Positions 6,920 through 14,202 of a stretch of DNA of 14,202 bases are shown here, in pieces. The stretch spans positions 1 to 14,202 of the forward strand of contig JAJOHG010000559.1 in NCBI GenBank assembly GCA_021029095.1, read 5' to 3'. The DNA is from Phellopilus nigrolimitatus. Its lineage: Eukaryota; Basidiomycota; Agaricomycetes; Hymenochaetales; Hymenochaetaceae. Both the position numbers and the translations under genes were made by a program. The notes under the pieces were generated by a model, which saw only the letters and a list, made by a program, of their open reading frames with translations, was not told the DNA's origin and ran no database searches. Each line of letters begins with the position of its first letter. Position 1 is the stretch's first letter.

Positions 6920-7833
6920 GACGATGGGAGCGATGGTAGACGATGGTGGTGCGAGTGAGAGTGCGAAGTTGGGGATCAAACGGACAAGCGGTTGGGGCGT
7001 GATGGCCGAAAATGTGTACAAGCCGAATTACGCGATTTGCAGATATCAGGTCAATACAAGCCAAACAGATTCCAAACACCCAAAATGATCGAGGTATACA
7101 CAGAATCGTCGCAAGACAGTGCTGGTCTGTCAGTCTGTTAAGACTCCGCAGGCACCGCTGGATGAGAGAGGCTCTAGGCTTAAGTAAACACTTAGAAAAG
7201 CGTCACAAAGGGCAAACTAAGGCCCTGCAGTTGAGCTTCACAACCAATAGACTATCTGATCCAACAACAACCAAATCAAATGGAATGGGTCTGAACTGTC
7301 AAGTACCAGAGCTGGCAAACCGCGCAAAACGCGACACAGAGGGGGAACGGGTGGAGCGATTGAGACGCAAATCAACACACACCGAGACGACGTGAACACG
7401 AGCACGTGTAGACAGATAGAGACTGCAAAAGTCGAAATCGATGCAGCACCCTCAATTCGAAGTCGAATCGGCCACAAGTTGGTACGACGAGTGGGACCAG
7501 AGTAAGGAGACGACGTGCGAAGTTTCAGCACGATCCGTCCAGCCGATTTCGAGCGATGAGACGAAAAGCAGAGAGTGCAGATGAGAGGATGATAAGGATG
7601 GATGTCGATGCAGAGGGGTGTAGAGTGCCAGCAAGTGCGAATGGCGGCACAAAAATCGACACAAAGACGACGGACACACCACAGAACGCAACCCTGCGAT
7701 TACAGCCCAATCCGAACAGCCAGAACTTTGCAGTTGACAGAAACTCTTCCAGAGGGACCAGATCAACTCCGATTTGAACGAAAATCAAGGAGGATGTTGT
7801 CGACGATGTACTGAACGTTGTTGTGAAGTTACA
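6920..7833 (-). other. untranslated leader, second copy
   Basis: Leader of the H-disrupted element whose Gag starts at 6919. It has the same content as 1427-2340, and I see no gene in it on either strand. Confidence 0.55.
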
Positions 7834-7850
7834 GCGCAAGGCTCATAACC
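7834..7850 (-). promoter_or_regulatory. putative half-tRNA-iMet primer-binding site, second copy
   Basis: Same 17 bases as at 2341-2357, abutting the presumed LTR 7851-8030. It would prime minus-strand synthesis for the H-disrupted element below it. Confidence 0.55.
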
Positions 7851-8030
7851 TGTGAGGCGGAGTGGTCTCACAACAAACACAGACAGTGACCTGAGTCCAA
7901 TGGATGAGTGCAAAAGATGATATATTATGGAAACTAAACATGCCTGAGTCCAATGGATGAGTGCAAAAGATAGAGAGCACCATCCATGGACTCTGCCACT
8001 TCAAGGGAAGCATTACATAATACATCAACA
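7851..8030 (-). repeat. presumed LTR, second copy
   Basis: This serves at once as the 3' LTR of the intact element (ORF 8112-10484) and the 5' LTR of the H-disrupted element. The 29-bp repeats are at 7890-7918 and 7943-7971. Confidence 0.5.
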
Positions 8031-8111
8031 TGTCAGGTGACGCAGAACAACAAGTCAGGAGTTCAAGTCACCCGGTATGCAAAATAATAAAAGGAATAAA
8101 AGTGTCCAAGA

Positions 8112-10484
8112 TCATACTATATCCAATATGGCAGGACGAGGAGGAGGAGGAGCTGGTGGATTAGCAGGGAGAAGAAGTGGCAGAACATCATCCACATCGC
8201 CATCTCCCCCCTGTTCCGGCACAGCTGTAGCCTCTGGAGGAGTTGGAACCCTTAAGTCGACAGGAGACCTGGTATTTCCAGGGAACACGCGCTCATCAAA
8301 CTGAGCAGAGTCACTAATGACCTCTTTGCGCGTTATGGAGTTCCAGAAAATCCAGCCTTTGTAGTTCTCAGGGTAACCAATGAAAGAGCATTTCTGCGTG
8401 TGTGACTGGAGCTGTTTGCGCATGTCTTTCTTGACATGCACATAGGAGGTGCAGCCAAATACTCGAAAATGCGACACATCCGGCTTGGAATTGTGCCACA
8501 GCTCATAGGGCGTCTTGCCCTGGACAGCAGAAGTAGGAGAGCGATTGTGCACATGAACAAAAGCATTGACCGCATCCCACCAGAAACTGGCAGGTAGGTG
8601 TGCTTCGTTCAGCATAGTGGTAATGCCCTCAGCCAAAGTGCGATTAGCTCGCTCAGCTACTCCATTCTGGTGGGGTTCATCACGAACAGTGTGTTGCCGG
8701 TGAATCCCTTCAGAAATGCAGAATTGCTCCCATGCCTTGGGCATGTATTCTCCTCCCTTGTCATCGCGTGTCGCTTTGATCTTCAGGTTGAGCTGGTTCT
8801 CTGCATGTGCTTTGTAGCGCTTGAAAGCGTCAAACGCATCGCTTTTCTTCTTAAGGGGTATGACTCCCCAGCGCCGACTGTAATCATCAATGAATGTGAT
8901 CCAGTAACGATAGCCATGCCGAGTTTGAACTGGCAGAGGGCCATGCACATCAGAGTGGACCAGCTGCAATAGACCAGTAGAGCGATGAGATGCAAGTCTT
9001 GAGACATTCGACCTATGCTGCTTGCCTGCAATGCAAGGCTCGCAGATTGGGTCAGGCGACTCCATAGACTTCACAATAATCCCCTTAACCATGTCATGAT
9101 CAATCAGTCTCTTGACATCCCCATGATTCAGGTGTGCAAATCGACGATGCCAGAGCGTTAAGTCGAGTGGACAGGTGCTAACCATGCCAGAGAATTGGGT
9201 CATGGGCACAACTTGTCCATTGAGGAACGCGGCGTAGTTGGTGTTGATTGCAGCAGTGAAGAGGAGAGTGCCGTTGCGACGAAATAGAATCTGATCAGAC
9301 TTGATAGTGACAATGTAGGATTTGACACGAGTTAAATACAGGACTGAGAGGAGATTGTTTCTGAGATCTGGTACATGAAGAACGCGCTCAAACTCTAGCA
9401 GACGACCCTTCTTTCCATTGACCACTGGCTGAAAGCGGACAGTCCCCATTCCAACTGAGTAAATAATGTCGTTGTTGGCGAGGCGGATGGGTGTGCGATT
9501 AGGGGTATATTGATTGAACCAATGACGATGAGGTGTCATGTGGCAAGTGGCGCCTGTATCAACAATCCAGTCAGATCCTGCATCAGAGAGGAGGGGCGAG
9601 TTGGGATTTGTGAAGTCATGGGTACTTGCATTGCCAGCAAACTCAGCAGACTGAGTTGACTCTGTATCCTCCTGTGCCGCATTCGCCTTTGCCTTGCCTC
9701 CCCTCTTCTTCTTGTCCTTCAACTCCTTCATCGCATCACGACGCTTGTAGCAAGTTGCTTCAAGGTGGTTCTTCATGCCACAAAAATCGCAGACAAGAGG
9801 CTGAGACGAGGAGGAGGACGATGAAGTCGATTTGGAGTGTGGAGCAGAGGCCTTGAGAGCGAGTGCAGAGTCTGCAGCACGAGGGCCACTGGCTTTCTGC
9901 TCCTGCAAGAACGCTTTCTTGACCGTCTCGAGGGTGAAGGTAGGCATAAGCAGTAGGGCAGATCGGAAGGCTTTGTACTCGTCTGGGAGAGCGCGAATAA
10001 GACACATGGACGCAAGCTCATCCTCGAACTGGACAAGGGTGAGTTTAGAGCTGCGCGCATTCCTGAGCTTGTGCAACGACTCCTCAACGCGAGCAGTGAG
10101 GGCAGTAAGCGACTCGTCCTCGGCTTTGGCAATGCTGAAGAACTCGTCATAGGCAATAAAACGCGACGCCGCATTGTCCTGCTGGTTGAGCTCCTTTAGC
10201 TTCTTCAGCATCTCCACTGGGTTACCCAAATCGTCCTGAACCAGGATCTGCATGCCATGCTCGAGTTTTCCGTAGATAAAGCCAGCTGCCTGCTCCGATT
10301 TCTCCTCCCATGCCTCCTGCTCCTCTGCCTTTGACGGTTTGGTCGCAATGCCAGAAGCGATGCGCCAGAGAGTTTTGGCCTGGAGGGCAGCTCGCATTTC
10401 GAGTTTCCATGTCGCATAGTTGCTATCGTTGAGCTTAGCGAAGGAAAATGTCGATTGCGAGTCGGAGGTGGTAGATGCGGACAT
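8112..10484 (-). CDS. intact Gag-protease-integrase polyprotein, copia type, lacking RT
   Basis: A 790-residue minus-strand frame. Gag domain is about 1-225, with the zinc knuckle C232/C235/H240/C245 and a Lys-rich patch 255-267. The aspartic protease has DTGA at 309-312, and the pre-integrase HHCC motif is H446, H451, C481, C484. The integrase core has D512, D575, E611 (D-D-35-E), followed by the GKTPYELW block at 657 and CxxFIGY-like strands to about 715. The order PR-IN before RT is diagnostic of Ty1/copia (Pseudoviridae). The frame ends in a Pro-rich linker at residue 790, where RT and RNase H should begin, against roughly 1300-1450 residues for a full polyprotein. One oddity is DDKGGEY where copia integrases usually have SDNGGEY, although the catalytic Asp is kept. 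The ATG at 10484 is chosen because the longer open frame (to 10586) begins only with TTG. It could supply capsid, protease and integrase but cannot reverse transcribe. Confidence 0.92.
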   Translation of the reverse strand: MSASTTSDSQSTFSFAKLNDSNYATWKLEMRAALQAKTLWRIASGIATKPSKAEEQEAWEEKSEQAAGFIYGKLEHGMQILVQDDLGNPVEMLKKLKELNQQDNAASRFIAYDEFFSIAKAEDESLTALTARVEESLHKLRNARSSKLTLVQFEDELASMCLIRALPDEYKAFRSALLLMPTFTLETVKKAFLQEQKASGPRAADSALALKASAPHSKSTSSSSSSSQPLVCDFCGMKNHLEATCYKRRDAMKELKDKKKRGGKAKANAAQEDTESTQSAEFAGNASTHDFTNPNSPLLSDAGSDWIVDTGATCHMTPHRHWFNQYTPNRTPIRLANNDIIYSVGMGTVRFQPVVNGKKGRLLEFERVLHVPDLRNNLLSVLYLTRVKSYIVTIKSDQILFRRNGTLLFTAAINTNYAAFLNGQVVPMTQFSGMVSTCPLDLTLWHRRFAHLNHGDVKRLIDHDMVKGIIVKSMESPDPICEPCIAGKQHRSNVSRLASHRSTGLLQLVHSDVHGPLPVQTRHGYRYWITFIDDYSRRWGVIPLKKKSDAFDAFKRYKAHAENQLNLKIKATRDDKGGEYMPKAWEQFCISEGIHRQHTVRDEPHQNGVAERANRTLAEGITTMLNEAHLPASFWWDAVNAFVHVHNRSPTSAVQGKTPYELWHNSKPDVSHFRVFGCTSYVHVKKDMRKQLQSHTQKCSFIGYPENYKGWIFWNSITRKEVISDSAQFDERVFPGNTRSPVDLRVPTPPEATAVPEQGGDGDVDDVLPLLLPANPPAPPPPRPAILDIV
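9442..9449. other. unoccupied H target site
   Basis: A single GTCCCCAT lies inside the continuous Gag-PR-IN frame. It is the pre-insertion state of the site that is duplicated around H at 3949-3956/5877-5884 and next to H at 384-391 and 13007-13014. Confidence 0.92.
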
Positions 10485-11398
10485 GACGATGGGAGCGATG
10501 GTAGACGATGGTGGTGCGAGTGAGAGTGCGAAGTTGGGGATCAAACGGACAAGCGGTTGGGGCGTGATGGCCGAAAATGTGTACAAGCCGAATTACGCGA
10601 TTTGCAGATATCAGGTCAATACAAGCCAAACAGATTCCAAACACCCAAAATGATCGAGGTATACACAGAATCGTCGCAAGACAGTGCTGGTCTGTCAGTC
10701 TGTTAAGACTCCGCAGGCACCGCTGGATGAGAGAGGCTCTAGGCTTAAGTAAACACTTAGAAAAGCGTCACAAAGGGCAAACTAAGGCCCTGCAGTTGAG
10801 CTTCACAACCAATAGACTATCTGATCCAACAACAACCAAATCAAATGGAATGGGTCTGAACTGTCAAGTACCAGAGCTGGCAAACCGCGCAAAACGCGAC
10901 ACAGAGGGGGAACGGGTGGAGCGATTGAGACGCAAATCAACACACACCGAGACGACGTGAACACGAGCACGTGTAGACAGATAGAGACTGCAAAAGTCGA
11001 AATCGATGCAGCACCCTCAATTCGAAGTCGAATCGGCCACAAGTTGGTACGACGAGTGGGACCAGAGTAAGGAGACGACGTGCGAAGTTTCAGCACGATC
11101 CGTCCAGCCGATTTCGAGCGATGAGACGAAAAGCAGAGAGTGCAGATGAGAGGATGATAAGGATGGATGTCGATGCAGAGGGGTGTAGAGTGCCAGCAAG
11201 TGCGAATGGCGGCACAAAAATCGACACAAAGACGACGGACACACCACAGAACGCAACCCTGCGATTACAGCCCAATCCGAACAGCCAGAACTTTGCAGTT
11301 GACAGAAACTCTTCCAGAGGGACCAGATCAACTCCGATTTGAACGAAAATCAAGGAGGATGTTGTCGACGATGTACTGAACGTTGTTGTGAAGTTACA
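10485..11398 (-). other. untranslated leader of the intact element
   Basis: Stretch between the primer-binding site (11399-11415) and the Gag ATG at 10484. No gene is visible on either strand. Its great length compared with the 180-bp LTR is unusual and could mean that the true LTR is longer than I propose. Confidence 0.55.
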
Positions 11399-11415
11399 GC
11401 GCAAGGCTCATAACC
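11399..11415 (-). promoter_or_regulatory. putative half-tRNA-iMet primer-binding site, third copy
   Basis: GGTTATGAGCCTTGCGC on the minus strand, in the 5' region of the intact element. It is adjacent to the LTR 3' end ...CCTCACA. Confidence 0.55.
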
Positions 11416-11595
11416 TGTGAGGCGGAGTGGTCTCACAACAAACACAGACAGTGACCTGAGTCCAATGGATGAGTGCAAAAGATGATATATTATGGAAACT
11501 AAACATGCCTGAGTCCAATGGATGAGTGCAAAAGATAGAGAGCACCATCCATGGACTCTGCCACTTCAAGGGAAGCATTACATAATACATCAACA
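11416..11595 (-). repeat. presumed LTR, third copy
   Basis: 5' LTR of the intact element and 3' LTR of the element entering from the right edge. The 29-bp repeats are at 11455-11483 and 11508-11536, with the TATA-like spacer between them. Confidence 0.5.
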
Positions 11596-11676
11596 TGTCA
11601 GGTGACGCAGAACAACAAGTCAGGAGTTCAAGTCACCCGGTATGCAAAATAATAAAAGGAATAAAAGTGTCCAAGA

Positions 11677-13014
11677 TCATACTATATCCAATATGGCAGG
11701 ACGAGGAGGAGGAGGAGCTGGTGGATTAGCAGGGAGAAGAAGTGGCAGAACATCATCCACATCGCCATCTCCCCCCTGTTCCGGCACAGCTGTAGCCTCT
11801 GGAGGAGTTGGAACCCTTAAGTCGACAGGAGACCTGGTATTTCCAGGGAACACGCGCTCATCAAACTGAGCAGAGTCACTAATGACCTCTTTGCGCGTTA
11901 TGGAGTTCCAGAAAATCCAGCCTTTGTAGTTCTCAGGGTAACCAATGAAAGAGCATTTCTGCGTGTGTGACTGGAGCTGTTTGCGCATGTCTTTCTTGAC
12001 ATGCACATAGGAGGTGCAGCCAAATACTCGAAAATGCGACACATCCGGCTTGGAATTGTGCCACAGCTCATAGGGCGTCTTGCCCTGGACAGCAGAAGTA
12101 GGAGAGCGATTGTGCACATGAACAAAAGCATTGACCGCATCCCACCAGAAACTGGCAGGTAGGTGTGCTTCGTTCAGCATAGTGGTAATGCCCTCAGCCA
12201 AAGTGCGATTAGCTCGCTCAGCTACTCCATTCTGGTGGGGTTCATCACGAACAGTGTGTTGCCGGTGAATCCCTTCAGAAATGCAGAATTGCTCCCATGC
12301 CTTGGGCATGTATTCTCCTCCCTTGTCATCGCGTGTCGCTTTGATCTTCAGGTTGAGCTGGTTCTCTGCATGTGCTTTGTAGCGCTTGAAAGCGTCAAAC
12401 GCATCGCTTTTCTTCTTAAGGGGTATGACTCCCCAGCGCCGACTGTAATCATCAATGAATGTGATCCAGTAACGATAGCCATGCCGAGTTTGAACTGGCA
12501 GAGGGCCATGCACATCAGAGTGGACCAGCTGCAATAGACCAGTAGAGCGATGAGATGCAAGTCTTGAGACATTCGACCTATGCTGCTTGCCTGCAATGCA
12601 AGGCTCGCAGATTGGGTCAGGCGACTCCATAGACTTCACAATAATCCCCTTAACCATGTCATGATCAATCAGTCTCTTGACATCCCCATGATTCAGGTGT
12701 GCAAATCGACGATGCCAGAGCGTTAAGTCGAGTGGACAGGTGCTAACCATGCCAGAGAATTGGGTCATGGGCACAACTTGTCCATTGAGGAACGCGGCGT
12801 AGTTGGTGTTGATTGCAGCAGTGAAGAGGAGAGTGCCGTTGCGACGAAATAGAATCTGATCAGACTTGATAGTGACAATGTAGGATTTGACACGAGTTAA
12901 ATACAGGACTGAGAGGAGATTGTTTCTGAGATCTGGTACATGAAGAACGCGCTCAAACTCTAGCAGACGACCCTTCTTTCCATTGACCACTGGCTGAAAG
13001 CGGACAGTCCCCAT
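11677..13014 (-). pseudogene. copia-type integrase half cut off by H (right edge)
   Basis: Residues 346-790 of the polyprotein, identical to 2619-3956, with the HHCC motif and D-D-35-E triad kept and the same stop before RT. Its Gag-protease half would lie beyond H, outside the window. Confidence 0.85.
13007..13014. repeat. 8-bp target site duplication, left side of third H
   Basis: GTCCCCAT immediately before the H terminus at 13015. It is the same site and orientation as at 3949-3956. Confidence 0.88.
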
Positions 13015-13033
13015 TAGAGCTCACCACGAGTCC
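13015..13033 (+). repeat. H left terminal inverted repeat (third copy)
   Basis: TAGAGCTCACCACGAGTCC, identical to 3957-3975 including the A at the fourth base that distinguishes left from right ends. Confidence 0.88.
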
Positions 13034-13266
13034 TTAAAACCCGTGAGGACCCGTGACCAAACCCGGACTACAGATCCGTATTCACGGATCACCCGTCAAC
13101 GGGTGATCCGTGGGAAACGGATTGTCACGGGTCCGGGTCGAGAATTTGTGATTTTCCAATACCCGCAGGTAGTTCATGGGTTTTCAAGGACAGAGTAGCA
13201 GTAGAACATTCATTTGTATATTGTGACCATGTATGGTATGTACCATCGGTTACCGCTATCAATGAA

Positions 13267-14202
13267 CTACATAAAGGAGTTGATGTACGTCCTGCAGCGG
13301 CGGCAGCGCAGTGACATGTCGCTCCAGCCCAGCCCCGTCGTCAGCCCAAGGCCTTCCCTTAGCTGCTTCCCGTCGCGATGCCTCTTGCGCCGGCGGTCCG
13401 TGTCACGCTCGTCCTTGAACAGGCCGGACTTGGTCATGACAGAGCCCATCGACGCTGCCGCACCCAAAACAAAAAAGCGCATCAGCGGCCCGAAACCCCA
13501 CAACAAGAAAAAAATCCCAGTACGCACCGACCGTAACGTTGCTCGCGATGCTCTCCCGGCCGCCGCCGCCGAGGCCCATCGAGGCGAGCGAGCCGCGCGA
13601 CGCCGAGGACGCCAGCGAGGCCATCAACGCCGCCGACGCGAGCACCTTCGAGTGCGGCGACAGCACGCCCGCGCGCAGCAGGATGTGCGGCAGCGGCGTG
13701 TGCAGATCGATGTCGCTGTCGCTGTCCTCGCTGCCGTCCGCGTCCTCCCCAAAGAACCTCCCATCGCCGCCGCCGCCGCCGCCGCCGCCGTCGCGCAGCA
13801 CGCCGAGCTCGTCGACCGCCTCCGCGTCCAGCAGCGCCGGCGCGAGGTTGTACCCGCCGCGGTGCCGCGCGCGATTGTGACGCCGTAGTCCGGCTCCTCG
13901 TCGCGCAGAATGCCCCCATACGCGTCCTCCAGCTCGTCCATCACGCGCCCCCGCGGCGACGCACCAGAGCCACGCGCGCGCCAGCGCCATCTCGCGCTCG
14001 CTCGGGAGCGACGGGCGCGCGCGCGCGCCGGTGCCGGTGCTGGTGCTCCCCCTGTCCCACACGGAGCTCGAACGTGAGGGCGTCGTCGCGCGCAGGGACC
14101 GCGACGAGCGGCTCGAGCGCGCCGAGCGCGCGGGGCGCGGCGTCGTACACAACATCGCCGCGACGTCCGGCGAGGTCGCGCCCCCGCCCCTGCCGCGCGC
14201 CG
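13267..14202 (-). pseudogene. captured unrecognised gene fragment, second copy, partial
   Basis: It repeats the minus-strand fragment at 4209-5366, including its frame switches, and is cut by the window edge. The intron is at 13455-13527. The shared frame switches show they predate duplication of H and are not random sequencing errors of one copy. Confidence 0.48.

Larger units (their letters stand above)
5885..9449 (-). mobile_element. copia-like retrotransposon unit X2
   Basis: Second copy of the 3565-bp unit, offset 5493 bp from X1 (3565 plus H and one 8-bp duplication). It is joined directly to X3 at 9449/9450 with no H. It contains the LTR between the intact element (ORF 8112-10484) and the H-disrupted one. 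Confidence 0.85.
9450..13014 (-). mobile_element. copia-like retrotransposon unit X3
   Basis: Third 3565-bp unit, offset 9058 bp from X1. Its left edge continues the open frame into X2. Its right edge is H plus target duplication. The complete undisturbed element of the window (LTR to LTR) spans 7851-11595, 3745 bp, and straddles X2 and X3. Confidence 0.85.
13015..14202. mobile_element. hAT-like element H, left 1188 bp, cut by window end
   Basis: It matches 3957 onward base for base by eye, apart from one missing A in the homopolymer near 13508-13514 (A7 instead of A8). It includes the left terminal repeat, the palindrome at 13083-13112 and most of the minus-strand captured gene. The dehydrogenase piece and right terminus are outside the window. 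Confidence 0.85.

Noticed and set aside
1..14202. CRISPR array, rRNA or bacterial operon structure
   Set aside because: The repeats are kilobase-scale, introns are present, and no spacer-repeat pattern or rRNA signature is seen.

Overview
The window is a nested, tandemly repeated mobile-element locus, most likely from a filamentous fungus and probably a basidiomycete. That host call is inference. It rests on a Ty1/copia-type retrotransposon, a hAT-like DNA transposon, GC-rich captured gene pieces and introns of 71-74 nt with GT...AG ends. No ordinary single-copy host gene is present.

Two building blocks explain almost every base. X is a 3565-bp retrotransposon unit on the minus strand. It consists of one presumed LTR, a primer-binding site, a long leader and a Gag-protease-integrase reading frame that lacks reverse transcriptase and RNase H. 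H is a 1920-bp hAT-like element with 19-bp terminal inverted repeats and an 8-bp target duplication (GTCCCCAT). The order is H(right end, 1-383) - X1(392-3956) - H(3957-5876) - X2(5885-9449) - X3(9450-13014) - H(left part, 13015-14202). Where X2 meets X3 without H, the target site is single-copy (9442-9449) and the frame is uninterrupted. This is an internal 'empty site' control. At the other three boundaries H sits at the same base inside the frame, between the protease and the integrase zinc-binding region.

Read as retrotransposons on the minus strand, neighbouring elements share LTRs. One complete element spans 11595 to 7851 with an intact 790-codon Gag-PR-IN frame (10484 to 8112). The element below it (8030 to 2358) has the same frame split by H. 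Two further elements, also split by H, run off the window edges. Unequal exchange between LTRs, before and after a single H insertion, would produce this pattern.

H encodes no transposase that I can see. Between its terminal repeats it carries GC-rich pieces resembling two unrelated host genes. One is a frameshifted minus-strand fragment of an unrecognised gene with a 74-nt intron (about 4209-5366). The other is the 3' part of a plus-strand NAD(P)-dependent short-chain dehydrogenase gene with a 71-nt intron (5368-5711). This makes H a gene-capturing 'Pack-type' non-autonomous hAT element. It relies on a transposase in trans, and X would likewise need reverse transcriptase in trans. The three X copies translate identically, and the only H difference I found is an A8/A7 run. 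The amplification is therefore either very recent or homogenised, or partly an assembly effect.
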